Of a DNA stretch of 34,107 bases, positions 24,327-32,318 are shown one piece after another. The notes beneath the pieces are model-generated. The model was not told where the DNA came from. It searched no databases and saw only the letters and a list, made by a program, of their open reading frames with translations. Numbering within the stretch: the stretch's first letter is position 1; each line of letters opens with the position of its first letter. The position numbers were made by a program, and so were the translations under genes. The stretch is from an uncultured Oscillochloris sp. (GTDB lineage Bacteria; Chloroflexota; Chloroflexia; Chloroflexales; Chloroflexaceae). The stretch is taken from assembly GCA_903887465.1 (NCBI GenBank), contig CAISPW010000042.1, forward strand, positions 1 through 34,107. Reading direction: 5' to 3'.

Positions 24327-25018
24327 GCGCGGATCTCGCGGCCATCTTCGCCCCGCTGGTGCGCCACCACATCGCCACACCGGCGACGCCGCTGCCCGCA
24401 CGGACGGCGGGTATCACCTGGATCTGGACGGCGGACGGCATCGCCAAGCGCGGCGTGAACGACCACCTGGAGGCGCTCATTCCGGTTAGCCGAACCCGGC
24501 CCGTGCCCGGGCTCGCCAGCCTCCCGCCCTATGTGCGCTGGCCCGACTATGGGCAGGCGCGCCTGCCGGGCGAGTTGCTCCAGGTGGCATTCACTGCTGC
24601 CTTGGCCGCAACCGCGCCCCTCGGCGGGCTGGTGGTGCCAACCGAGATCCAGGCGTTCGTCGTCTGGAACGGCGTGGCCCCAGCGCTGCGCATCCCGCCC
24701 CAGCACGCCGACCAGATGCGCGTGGCCTACGAACAGCCCCACGACATGCCGGTCATGCTTGATCTCCACTCCCACCACGCGCTGCCAGCCTGCTTCTCAG
24801 CGACGGATCGCCGCGATGATCGGAGCGCCGGCCTCTCGGTCAGCGCGGTGATCGGCAACCTCTTCATCCAGCCCGAGATCCTCGTCCGCCTCAACGTCTA
24901 CGGCGATCACGGCATCGTGCCGGCGCGACTGGTCTTCGACGACCTCGGCCCATTCATTGATCGCGCCGTGACGCGCGGGTATGTCATGGAGGACGCTGAT
25001 GCACACCCTGACGGTTGA
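24323..25018 (+). CDS. PRTRC protein A-like JAMM/JAB peptidase
   Basis: This 231-residue protein carries the full zinc motif LHSHHALPACFSATDRRDD, with H149-x-H151, seven residues, S159, two residues, D162. That is the JAMM pattern HxH(7)Sxx(D). The N-terminal third is a beta-rich domain. JAMM peptidases remove or process ubiquitin-like proteins; here the natural substrate should be the PRTRC C-like protein. ATG at 24323 overlaps the stop of the E2-like gene (ATGA), and the ThiF gene begins 20 bases before this gene's stop, so the three are tightly coupled. The catalytic Glu was not placed with certainty. Confidence 0.83.
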   Translation: MSADLAAIFAPLVRHHIATPATPLPARTAGITWIWTADGIAKRGVNDHLEALIPVSRTRPVPGLASLPPYVRWPDYGQARLPGELLQVAFTAALAATAPLGGLVVPTEIQAFVVWNGVAPALRIPPQHADQMRVAYEQPHDMPVMLDLHSHHALPACFSATDRRDDRSAGLSVSAVIGNLFIQPEILVRLNVYGDHGIVPARLVFDDLGPFIDRAVTRGYVMEDADAHPDG

Positions 25019-25871
25019 GCGCCCGGTGCCCTTTGTCCTGCCGCCGGGCCAGCCTATCGCGATTTGTCTCGTGGGCTGCGGCGGCACCGGGTCGCACCTT
25101 GCCCAGAGCCTGGCCCGGCTGGCCGCCCACGTGCGCGAGCAGGGCGGCCCCCCATTGGCCCTGACATTCATCGACGGCGATACCGTCGAGCGCCGCAATG
25201 TTGGGCGCCAGCTCTTCACCGCCCGCGAGGTCGGCAAGCCGAAAGCGCAGGTGCTGGCCGAGCGGCTCAACGCCGCCTTCGGCCTGGGCATCGTTGCGGT
25301 GCCGGCGATGGCGACCGCTGGCCTGCTTGCCGAGCTGCACCCAGGCTATCAGACCATCGGCGTCCTCGTCGGCGCGGTCGATACCGCAAGCGGGCGACGC
25401 GCGCTGCACGACGCCCTCGCCCACTCCGCGTGGCGCATCTGGCTCGACGTGGGCAACGAGCGCGACTGGGGCACCGTCCTACTCGGCACCGCCACTGAGG
25501 CCCGGCACCTGCGCGGCGCGCTGGCCCTCGGCGGGATCTGCACCGCCCTGCCCGCGCCAACCCTGCGCTACCCCCACCTACTCGACGACGCGCCCATCCA
25601 GCTACGGGCCGACTGCGCAAACGCCGCCGCTGACGGCGCGCAGAGCCTGATGGTCAACCAGGCGATGGCCGCAGTTGCCGGGCAATACCTGCACCAGCTG
25701 GTCATCGCCCGGCAGATCACCACCTGTGAGACCGCCCTCGACCTGGCGACCCTGACGATGCGCTCGACCGCGATCACCGCCGCAACGATTGCCGCCGCCG
25801 CCGGACTTACGGTGACCGATGTGATGACCCTGGACGATGACGCAATGAAACGCACAGGAGGCCGCACGTGA
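24999..25871 (+). CDS. PRTRC ThiF/E1-like adenylating protein
   Basis: A 290-residue ThiF-family protein. It has the dinucleotide/ATP loop ICLVGCGGTGSHL (22-34), LTFIDGDTVERRNVGRQLF (about 55-73) with the conserved D59/D61, N67 and R70-Q71, and GKPKAQVL with K80. C206 in ADCANAAADGAQSLMVNQAMAAVAGQYL (about 205-230) matches the conserved CAEA-type segment of PRTRC ThiF proteins and may form the thioester. ThiF/E1 enzymes activate the C-terminal glycine of a ubiquitin-like protein with ATP. The start at 24999 has GGAGG six to seven bases upstream; the frame is open back to 24981. It overlaps the JAMM gene by 20 bases. Consistent with an E1 role for the ubiquitin-like protein at 20738. Confidence 0.87.
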   Translation: MHTLTVERPVPFVLPPGQPIAICLVGCGGTGSHLAQSLARLAAHVREQGGPPLALTFIDGDTVERRNVGRQLFTAREVGKPKAQVLAERLNAAFGLGIVAVPAMATAGLLAELHPGYQTIGVLVGAVDTASGRRALHDALAHSAWRIWLDVGNERDWGTVLLGTATEARHLRGALALGGICTALPAPTLRYPHLLDDAPIQLRADCANAAADGAQSLMVNQAMAAVAGQYLHQLVIARQITTCETALDLATLTMRSTAITAATIAAAAGLTVTDVMTLDDDAMKRTGGRT

Positions 25872-26392
25872 CGCAGTCATCCCTCGACGAGACCGCTGCC
25901 CAGCAGTTCATGCTCTTTGATCTCGGCAGCCCGGAGACAAGCGCGCCCGAACCCGCCATGCTGCCCCAGCTGCCGGATGCCCCATCCGCCCGTCGGAACG
26001 GGAAGGCCCCGAAGACCCCGAAGGCAGCGAAGGCCGCGACCCCGGCCCAGACGCCTCAGCGCCCCAAGCGCCCGCCGCAGGCCGACCCGGCGACGCCCCG
26101 GCGGCTGGAGATCGCCCCCAAACCCACGCTCCCGGAGATCCCGCCGCTGCTGCTGGCCGGCGTGCGCGCGGCGCTCTTCCAGACCCTCTTCCAGGAAGCG
26201 CTCAGCGGGTACCAGGCGCTCCTTGCCCAGCAGCCTATCGACCAGCGCGACCAGGTCGTGCTCGCGGTCGAGCCGGCCCGCCTCGGCGCAGCCGCGCAGC
26301 TCCTGCTCGATGCGCCAACGCTCAACGCCGCGGTGAGCCTGCTCGCGCTGGGTGCGTTTCTCAAGACTCAGCCCGCACAGGAGCAGGTGTAG
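25868..26392 (+). CDS. Hypothetical protein with Lys/Pro/Ala-rich linker, 174 aa
   Basis: GTG at 25868 overlaps the ThiF stop (GTGA). The protein has an acidic start (MTQSSLDETAAQQFMLFDLGSPETS), a long disordered basic stretch (about residues 40-85, rich in K, P, A and Q), and a helical C-terminus (about 88-165: LLLAGVRAALFQTLFQEALSGYQALLAQ, then LGAAAQLLLDAPTLNAAVSLLALGAFLK). The lysine-rich tail resembles histone H1-like or DNA-associated tails. It could be a lysine-rich conjugation target or adaptor, but that is only a guess. It is the last gene before a 305-base gap. Confidence 0.6.
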   Translation: MTQSSLDETAAQQFMLFDLGSPETSAPEPAMLPQLPDAPSARRNGKAPKTPKAAKAATPAQTPQRPKRPPQADPATPRRLEIAPKPTLPEIPPLLLAGVRAALFQTLFQEALSGYQALLAQQPIDQRDQVVLAVEPARLGAAAQLLLDAPTLNAAVSLLALGAFLKTQPAQEQV

Positions 26393-26697
26393 GCTGCCCA
26401 CCTCGCCCCACCCCCGTTCGCCCGACCACATCCGTCATATTCACTGATGCGCCGAGCCTCCCCCCGCAGGCAGACTAACCTCACTCCTCGCTGCACCGAC
26501 AGCATCCAGACCAGTACCTGTTCGGAGCACGAGCCACTGCCTGCCGGGGATCATCCCCGGCCCCTGTCATGCGCTTTTGATTAGCGCCCATCCTCAATGT
26601 TCCTCCCCCGTCGGGAGGCTGGCCTCTGCTGGCACAGCCTCCCCATACGGGCGGCGGTGCGGCGGCATCACACGGCAACGCCGTAATGGAGGATTCT
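26393..26697. promoter_or_regulatory. Structured 5' region of the two-gene unit at 26698
   Basis: No gene is seen in these 305 bases. A 19-bp palindrome, GCCGGGGATCATCCCCGGC (26543-26561), is followed by CCTCCC (26602-26607), GGGAGGCTG (26613-26621) and CAGCCTCCC (26635-26643). GGGAGG can pair with either CCTCCC copy, so two hairpins exclude each other. This layout resembles an attenuator or ligand/protein-responsive leader. Ribosome binding site GGAGG precedes the next ATG. Confidence 0.45.
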
Positions 26698-27027
26698 ATG
26701 GATCGCACCGAGACCATCGCCGGAACATCCCTGACGCGTGACCTCGTCCCCTGCCTGCGGCCAAAGAGCCCACTCCGTGGCCTCCAGGGCAAGGGCGGCA
26801 CGATTGTTCTCCGCACGGGCCGCACCGTGACCGTATCGAGCGACACCTTCCGCCAGATCATCGGTGCCGGCAACATGCCCTATGCCGAGCTGCACACGCT
26901 GTTGCGTGAAGTCAAGCGCGCGGGCCGCACCGGCGACACTGGGCGTCGCACCCAGCACCTGGCGCGGGCGGCGCAGCTGCTCGCCGAGGCGACCGAGCGC
27001 TACCTGACGTGTACCGACAAGGACTGA
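26698..27027 (+). CDS. Hypothetical protein, 109 aa
   Basis: ATG at 26698 has GGAGG 6 bases before; an upstream ATG at 26686 is in frame but is part of the ribosome binding site region. The protein contains LRGLQGKGGTIVLRTGRTVTVSSDTFRQIIGAGNMPYAELHTLLREVKRAGRTG and ends in a helical basic segment. No family is recognised. The GKGGT stretch is not a P-loop of usual form. It is followed by a second small gene after 2 bases, so they form one unit. Confidence 0.6.
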   Translation: MDRTETIAGTSLTRDLVPCLRPKSPLRGLQGKGGTIVLRTGRTVTVSSDTFRQIIGAGNMPYAELHTLLREVKRAGRTGDTGRRTQHLARAAQLLAEATERYLTCTDKD

Positions 27028-27029
27028 CC

Positions 27030-27416
27030 ATGGCTGACCACCCGAACATCCTGCGCCGCACGGTCGACGCGGCGCACCAGCGCGCGCTCGAAGGCGCCGT
27101 GCTTCAGGCGCTACAGACCGGCGCCGGGGTCAACGAAGCCACCTGGCCGCCAGCGACGCCGCTGCCGGAGCTGCTCGCCTGGCTCGACCAGACCATCGCC
27201 GCGATGCGCACCCCCCACGGCATCAGCGGGTTCCTGCTCATCGCCTTCTGCGACGATGCCCAGGACGCCGCGATCGAGCTGACCTGCACCACCCGGACGC
27301 TCTGGCCCGTGCTGCGCGAGGGCCTCACCCCGACCCTCGCCCGCCTCGCTGCCGAGCACACGATCACACTGACGATCCTCGCATTCGGCACGGCGCTCGA
27401 CGCCGCACTCCAGTAA
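27030..27416 (+). CDS. Hypothetical protein, 128 aa
   Basis: The frame begins MADHPNILRRTVDAAHQRALEGAVLQALQ and contains alternating helices and a hydrophobic strand pair (GFLLIAFCDDAQDAAIEL and TITLTILAFGTALDAAL). No family is recognised. The start at 27030 is two bases after the previous stop; the in-frame ATG at 27009 would overlap the upstream gene. A strong terminator follows 18 bases after the stop, marking the end of the plus-strand module. Confidence 0.6.
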   Translation: MADHPNILRRTVDAAHQRALEGAVLQALQTGAGVNEATWPPATPLPELLAWLDQTIAAMRTPHGISGFLLIAFCDDAQDAAIELTCTTRTLWPVLREGLTPTLARLAAEHTITLTILAFGTALDAALQ

Positions 27417-27434
27417 TCACGCAACACCACGCAG

Positions 27435-27465
27435 AAGGCCAGCACCCGGTGGTGCTGGCCTTTTT
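27435..27465 (+). terminator. Intrinsic terminator
   Basis: AAGGCCAGCACC (27435-27446), loop CGGT and GGTGCTGGCCTT (27451-27462), with a run of five T residues at 27461-27465. The stem is perfect. It closes the plus-strand module. Confidence 0.92.
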
Positions 27466-27532
27466 GTGTGTATGCGCTCCATGCCCAGGCCACCGCTCCA
27501 TCGTGGGCGTGACGACGCAACACCCTGCGCGC

Positions 27533-28243
27533 TCAGGGGGCGCAGCCCAGTGCGTAGCGGTGGAGCAGCCGGGTGTGGGTCGAGGACAGATACCAGTCGT
27601 TCGCGACCAGGTCGGCGGCAGTGATGGTCGCTGTGCCGAAATCCCGGTCGCGGGCGCGGTCAAGCAGCGCGCAGAAGCCAGCGGCGTCGCGCAGGGGCGA
27701 GGTGAAGCGGATGGCGGTCAGGTGGGCCGCGCGGATCCGGTAGCGCTGGTCGAGGGTGTCGCCCATCCCGACCGCGTGCAGCTCCTGGCGCAGCCGGTCG
27801 CGCAGCTGGTTCAGCCCCTCGTCTGCCGGGAAGCCCTGGATCATCACCGCGCCCCGCACGGCCGTGATACCCCGAAAGGCAATCTGTATGGGCGGGGCGT
27901 CCCGCAGTGCCGCGTCCGTCGCCGCCCGGTAGGTGGTCAGGCGCGCATAGTGCGGCTGGTACTGCACCGTGGCAGTGAAGAGCGAGAGCACGGTGATATG
28001 CAGATCGGTGATCGGGTAGAGGTATTGGCCGGGCTCAATCTGCGCTGCCTCGGCGAGGAAGGCGGCAAGCGCAGTGGCAACTGCCGCCGGGGGGCGGAGG
28101 ATGAGCGCGAGCCCGCGCCGCCCATCCGGCTGGGCGCCGGACAGGTGCAGGTCGATCTCGACCGCGCCGACCTCCAGCGCTGGCCGGGCCGCCTGCCAGA
28201 AGCCATCATAGTGGGCGTGAAGGGGATGATCTGCATGAAGCAT
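27533..28243 (-). CDS. 2H phosphoesterase superfamily (2'-5' RNA ligase-like) protein
   Basis: This 236-residue protein carries two HxT motifs spaced as in 2H phosphoesterases: DLHITVLSLF (H82, T84) and RAAHLTAIRF (H174, T176). Such enzymes act on 2',3'-cyclic phosphates or 2'-5' linkages in RNA and nucleotides. The start MLHADHPLHAHYDGFW is chosen because family-like sequence begins there; 15 extra residues upstream are open. It is on the opposite strand from its neighbours, converging on the terminator at 27435-27465. It could be host chromosome or cargo. The related use of 2H enzymes in anti-phage nucleotide signalling is noted as established but nothing here points to it. Confidence 0.78.
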   Translation of the reverse strand: MLHADHPLHAHYDGFWQAARPALEVGAVEIDLHLSGAQPDGRRGLALILRPPAAVATALAAFLAEAAQIEPGQYLYPITDLHITVLSLFTATVQYQPHYARLTTYRAATDAALRDAPPIQIAFRGITAVRGAVMIQGFPADEGLNQLRDRLRQELHAVGMGDTLDQRYRIRAAHLTAIRFTSPLRDAAGFCALLDRARDRDFGTATITAADLVANDWYLSSTHTRLLHRYALGCAP

Positions 28244-28325
28244 AAATGCCGCTCTGCCTCCAGCCGCGACGGATGTGTGCGCTATCATGCCATAGAATCA
28301 TCGTAGAAGCGATGGGAGGGCTCAC

Positions 28326-28710
28326 ATGCACTATGTTTGGCGCCTACAGCGACCCGCGGGCGGTCGTGCGCCTGGCGCAGGCGGCCGAGGCCGCCGGCTG
28401 GAGGCGATCGCGCTCTGGGATCACCTGCTCGTTCCCTACGGTGCCGGCGACCCCTGGGTGACGCTGGCGGCGGTCGCCCAGGCGACGACCCGCCTGAAGC
28501 TGATCAGCACCGTCGCGCCGCTGCCGCGCTGCCGCCCGCAGCTGCTGGCCCGCACGCTGGCCGCGCTGGACATTCTCAGCGCGGGCCGAGTCATCTGTGG
28601 AATTTTGCCATTCGGCTTCTCCTCACTAGAAAGCCAAACTATGAAACGTACGGCCGAGAAGCGACACTAGATGTAGGGGTACTCCAGGAAATCCTGGAGA
28701 GACACGTTGC
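28326..28710 (+). pseudogene. Luciferase-like (LLM, F420-type) monooxygenase remnant, frameshifted
   Basis: Three reading frames together spell one protein. FGAYSDPRAVVRLAQAAEAAGW lies in the frame beginning near 28336; LEAIALWDHLLVPYGAGDPWVTLAAVAQATTRLKLISTVAPLPRCRPQLLARTLAALDILSAGRVI lies in a second frame from about 28404 to 28600; NYETYGREATLDVGVLQEILE lies in a third from about 28634. This is the order of a luciferase-like monooxygenase, with at least two frameshifts and with the 3' part missing. LLM enzymes of this kind are common in Chloroflexota and Actinobacteria. The remnant ends just before the AT-rich upstream region of the NTPase gene, so the latter probably inserted here. Confidence 0.7.
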
Positions 28711-28731
28711 CTTCTGTCATCAGTTGCAACC

Positions 28732-28747
28732 TATAATCATGTATAAT
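28732..28747 (+). promoter_or_regulatory. Candidate promoter of the STAND gene
   Basis: Two TATAAT hexamers lie 10 bases apart (28732-28737 and 28742-28747), 32-42 bases before the NTPase ATG at 28780. No good -35 lies at 17 bases from either, and TTGCAA at 28724-28729 is too near the second. The call rests on the -10 boxes and local AT-richness. Confidence 0.4.
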
Positions 28748-28779
28748 ATGATTGTTTTCAACTCTACATTTGGTAAGCC

Positions 28780-31293
28780 ATGAACAACAGTAATCATCCC
28801 CTCCTTGATGCAAAACGACGTCGGCTACGCGAGTTGCAAGTTCAGCAAGCCCGCTATGGCATTGATGCCCCTGCCCATATTACGATCGAGATCGAAGACC
28901 TCCAACGCGAAATAGCGAAGCTTTCAGGTAGTATTGGTGCTACAGCTCTGCCGCGTCCATCGCAAGCAGATTTTGTACATCCCTATCCACTGCAAGCCAA
29001 TTTCACTGGGCGCTTGGACGAACGCAAGCTACTGACCGAATGGTTTTCCTATGGAACTCAGCCAGTTCTTGCTCTCATTGCAATCGGTGGTATGGGAAAA
29101 TCGGCTCTTACATGGACGTGGGTTCAGAAAGATATACTTTGTCATCCTTTACCTGGAACAACCGATGATCCACCAGAAATTGCTGCGGTCTATCGTATAC
29201 CTGATGAAGCTAAGCCAGAAGGTATCTTATGGTGGTCATTCTACGAGACCCAAGCGAGTTTCGCAGCCTTTCTTGATGAAGCAATTGGCTATGCAAGTGA
29301 TCGTATTCTGAACTTATCTGACATAACCTCGTCCTATGACAAGATCCGTGTTCTACTCAGCCTGCTGCAACAGCGCCGGCTATTGCTAGTACTGGATGGT
29401 TTCGAACGTGAATTGCGAGCTTACGCTCACCTTGGTGCAGCTTATGCGAGCGATCCCGTGGATAAAGTATCACCCCGTAAAAACCGAGCCTGTACCGATC
29501 CACAAGTCGGTCGCTTTCTGCGAGATGCAGCTACATTACCACTCAAAAGTCGTATTCTCTTGACCAGTCGTCTATTTCCGTACGAATTGGAAAACCTAGC
29601 AGGTTGCCAACGCAAGGATCTTACAGCACTTGACCCACAGGATGCCGTAAATTTTTTTCGCTTGCAAGGTATCCGTGGTACACGTGCGGAAATTCAGACG
29701 GTCTGTGAGTCCTATGGTTATCACCCGTTAGCCCTAAGGCTGTTGGCTGGCGTCGTAAAAAAGAATCACCGTGTCCGCAATGATATTAAAATAGCTAGTC
29801 AATATCCTATATTGTCTGAGGAGGAAGGAAATGCGCTGAATCATGTATTGCAGAGCGCATACAATGAATTAGCCAATCCAGAACGCACCCTGTTGAGCCA
29901 CCTTGCCGCTTTTCGCAGTCCAATGGGCTACGATGCACTTGCAATTTTTAATATGTATGACAACAATCAGTTGTTTGACGCGGCATTACAAGATCTTGAA
30001 GATCGAGGTATGCTATCCTTTAATCCTGAGTTGATGCGTTATGATCTGCATCCCGTCGTTCGTAGCTATGCATATGATCGTCTGTATGATAAAACAATGA
30101 TTCATAGTCGCTTGCGTGATTACTTTGCCGCCTTACCTGTGCCATCTGAATACGAGATACTCAATATCAGTCAACTATCGCCCGTAATAGAACTTTATCA
30201 TCATACTGTTCGATCAGGCCAGTATGATGCAGCTTGGGGAGTATATAGCAATCGATTACGACATCCTTTTTATTATCAGTTTTGTGATTACGAACAAGAT
30301 ATACAATTGTTGTTATCGATACCTACAAATGAGGTTGGAATACCAAATCTCTCATCATCCACTGCACAAATTTGGAATCTACTTTATCTCGGCATGTCTT
30401 ACGAGCGGACAGGACAACTAAGATCTGGAATTGACGCCGTTGGTAAGGCTGTCCAAATCGCCCGAAAGGCTGGAGAGCAAAGAGATCTTGCGGCATCCTT
30501 AGTTCCTTTTTCAATGCTTCATTGTGATGCTGGATATTTACTAGCGGCTACTAAGGCCGCAAGTGAGTCTACTCAAATATTTGATCGCATTGGAGATCAA
30601 AATTGGAAGGGCATTAGTCATCGTTGCCTTGGTCGCATCCTCACAATACAAGCTCAAACTGATGATGCGATAGAAGAATTTAAGAAGGTTGAACTTGAAT
30701 ACCGCGATGATCCGATATTTTCTCATGGACGAAGCATTTTAGTGTCTTACAAAGCTCTTTCTTCTCTTTGGCTAGGAGAACCAAGGAAGGCCCTGCAACT
30801 CGCAGACATAGCTAGGGATCTTGCACAATCAGGTCAACTGAGGCGAGAGGAGATATGTGCTACTTGGATTATAGGCTTGTCTTGGGTAGTACTAGCAGAG
30901 CTAGGGGAAGATCACAAACAGCATTGTCTAACTGAAGCGGAAATCCATCTGAATAGAGCTATTGTAGAGTGTCGACGTAGCCATCTCGTCGAATTCGAGC
31001 CCGATATCTTACTCTCATGGGCTCGATGGCACTACCTCCAGAATAATTTTGTACGTGCTCACATCGACGCAGAAGAAGCCTTGTTAATAACTGATCGCTG
31101 TGGATACCGCTTAAAGCAAGCAGATATTCATAACTTCCTTGCCCAATTGGCCTTAGATGAAGGCAAACGGGATGAGGCTTGCCACCATGCTGAAGTTGCT
31201 AAAGAGCGAGCTTGGTGCGATGGGGTACCGCACTGCTTTAAACCAGCATTAGATAAAGCGGAACGGCTATTGCGGGAAATCGGGGAGAGTTAA
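28780..31293 (+). CDS. STAND NTPase with TPR-like repeats
   Basis: This 837-residue protein has an N-terminal helical motif (RRRLRELQVQQARYGIDAPAHITIEIEDLQREIAKL, 13-48) seen on several NTPase and protease proteins in filamentous bacteria. An NB-ARC-like core follows: Walker A AIGGMGKSAL (101-110), Walker B LLLVLDGFERE (201-211), sensor RILLTSRLF (258-266), the GLPL-like YGYHPLALRLLAGVV (312-326) and a winged-helix LHPVVRSYAY (423-432). From about 500 to the end are helical TPR-like repeats (WNLLYLGMSYERTGQL, AEIHLNRAIVECRRS, AHIDAEEALLITD). STAND proteins recognise a ligand with the repeats and oligomerise; many are anti-phage. No separate effector domain is visible. The gene is far lower in GC than its neighbours. 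Ribosome binding is weak (GGTAAG). Confidence 0.85.
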   Translation: MNNSNHPLLDAKRRRLRELQVQQARYGIDAPAHITIEIEDLQREIAKLSGSIGATALPRPSQADFVHPYPLQANFTGRLDERKLLTEWFSYGTQPVLALIAIGGMGKSALTWTWVQKDILCHPLPGTTDDPPEIAAVYRIPDEAKPEGILWWSFYETQASFAAFLDEAIGYASDRILNLSDITSSYDKIRVLLSLLQQRRLLLVLDGFERELRAYAHLGAAYASDPVDKVSPRKNRACTDPQVGRFLRDAATLPLKSRILLTSRLFPYELENLAGCQRKDLTALDPQDAVNFFRLQGIRGTRAEIQTVCESYGYHPLALRLLAGVVKKNHRVRNDIKIASQYPILSEEEGNALNHVLQSAYNELANPERTLLSHLAAFRSPMGYDALAIFNMYDNNQLFDAALQDLEDRGMLSFNPELMRYDLHPVVRSYAYDRLYDKTMIHSRLRDYFAALPVPSEYEILNISQLSPVIELYHHTVRSGQYDAAWGVYSNRLRHPFYYQFCDYEQDIQLLLSIPTNEVGIPNLSSSTAQIWNLLYLGMSYERTGQLRSGIDAVGKAVQIARKAGEQRDLAASLVPFSMLHCDAGYLLAATKAASESTQIFDRIGDQNWKGISHRCLGRILTIQAQTDDAIEEFKKVELEYRDDPIFSHGRSILVSYKALSSLWLGEPRKALQLADIARDLAQSGQLRREEICATWIIGLSWVVLAELGEDHKQHCLTEAEIHLNRAIVECRRSHLVEFEPDILLSWARWHYLQNNFVRAHIDAEEALLITDRCGYRLKQADIHNFLAQLALDEGKRDEACHHAEVAKERAWCDGVPHCFKPALDKAERLLREIGES

Positions 31294-31453
31294 GACATCA
31301 CAATCGCTACTTGTAATTCAATTATGGAAAGCGCAATGAATATATAAATAAACCAACCCAAGATCGAGCAATTCAGCGACATGCTTCCTTTAGAGGTATG
31401 AGAGGCGCTGTAGTGCTATCGAGAAATAGCGGTCGCCCCCGAACTGATCGCTG

Positions 31454-31474
31454 TGGGCTCAATGATTGAGCCCA
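31454..31474. promoter_or_regulatory. Perfect palindrome before the lactonase gene
   Basis: TGGGCTCAAT (31454-31463), a central G, and ATTGAGCCCA (31465-31474) form perfect 10-bp arms. It ends 23 bases before the lactonase start and looks like a dimeric repressor site. A hairpin in the leader mRNA is the alternative. Confidence 0.5.
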
Positions 31475-31497
31475 TCGCTGCGCACGTGGAGCTACAG

Positions 31498-32211
31498 ATG
31501 CGCCTGTTTCTCTTTCGCCTGGGCACCACGGGCAGCGGCTCGCCCGCGCCAGGCTATCTGGTGCAGACCGCCGATGGCACCAATATTTTGATCGATACGG
31601 GCTACCCGCGCTCGATGCTCGGCGCCGTGCCTCCACCTGGCGCGTCTGGCCCATCCGTCGCGCCAGGCGAGACCATCGACCAGCAGCTTGCCGGGCTGGG
31701 TCTCAGCCCGGCCGATATCCACCTGCTGGTGTGTACTCACCTCGATGTGGATCACGCGGGCAATCACGATCTGTTTCCCACCGCCGAGCTGATCATCCAG
31801 CGGGCGCACTACGAGTCCGCCCACACGGGCCACTCCCCGCGCTTTGCGGCGACCCGCGACGCCTGGGGCCACCCGGCCCTGCGCTATCGCCTCGTCGAGG
31901 GCGATACCGTCCTGGTGCCCGGGGTTGAGCTGATCGCGACCAGCGGGCATGTGCCGGGCCACCAGTCGGTGCTGCTCCGGCTGCCGGAGACCGGGCCGGT
32001 GCTCCTGACCATCGATGCCATCCCGCACGTTGCCCAGCTTGACCCGGAGACCCGGACGATCGGGCCGCACGATATGGACGAGGCCGGCGTGCGGGCCAGT
32101 ACGCGCAAGCTGGTCGATCTGATCGCCCGCGAGTATATCCAGTTGGTGATCTTTGGGCACGACGCGGCCCGCTGGCAGGAGCTGCGCCAGGCGCCGGAGT
32201 TCTATGCGTGA
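31498..32211 (+). CDS. MBL-fold N-acyl homoserine lactonase-like hydrolase
   Basis: This 237-residue protein has the metallo-beta-lactamase motif CTHLDVDHAGNH (79-90) with H81, D83, D85 and H86, plus SGHVPGHQS and TIDAI later on and FGHDAARW near the end. The substitution HxDxDH for the classical HxHxDH is found in a branch of quorum-quenching-like lactonases, so metal binding may be intact. The start at 31498 is preferred (GGAG before it), although the frame is open from 31453. Substrate cannot be read from sequence: acyl-homoserine lactone or another lactone. A perfect palindrome lies just upstream. It follows the STAND gene by 204 bases. Confidence 0.8.
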   Translation: MRLFLFRLGTTGSGSPAPGYLVQTADGTNILIDTGYPRSMLGAVPPPGASGPSVAPGETIDQQLAGLGLSPADIHLLVCTHLDVDHAGNHDLFPTAELIIQRAHYESAHTGHSPRFAATRDAWGHPALRYRLVEGDTVLVPGVELIATSGHVPGHQSVLLRLPETGPVLLTIDAIPHVAQLDPETRTIGPHDMDEAGVRASTRKLVDLIAREYIQLVIFGHDAARWQELRQAPEFYA

Positions 32212-32260
32212 ATGCGCGGCAAGCGCACGGTGTTGCCCAAAAATTGACTCTCCTTGCCCG

Positions 32261-32289
32261 TTGACATGCCCTACCGGCCTGGGTAGCAT
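32261..32289 (+). promoter_or_regulatory. Sigma70-type promoter with overlapping inverted repeat
   Basis: TTGACA (32261-32266), a 17-base spacer, and TAGCAT (32284-32289). CTACC (32271-32275) and GGTAG (32282-32286) form an inverted repeat across the spacer and -10, so a repressor could bind. It precedes the small gene at 32319, which has a strong AGGAGGTGGT ribosome binding site. Confidence 0.7.
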
Positions 32290-32318
32290 GGTGGCACCGT
32301 ATAACGCTAGGAGGTGGT

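Noticed and set aside
28682-28699. Palindrome CTCCAGGA-AA-TCCTGGAG before the STAND gene
   Set aside because: It falls inside the LLM remnant, in the part coding for VLQEILE, so it is more likely a leftover of coding sequence than an operator.
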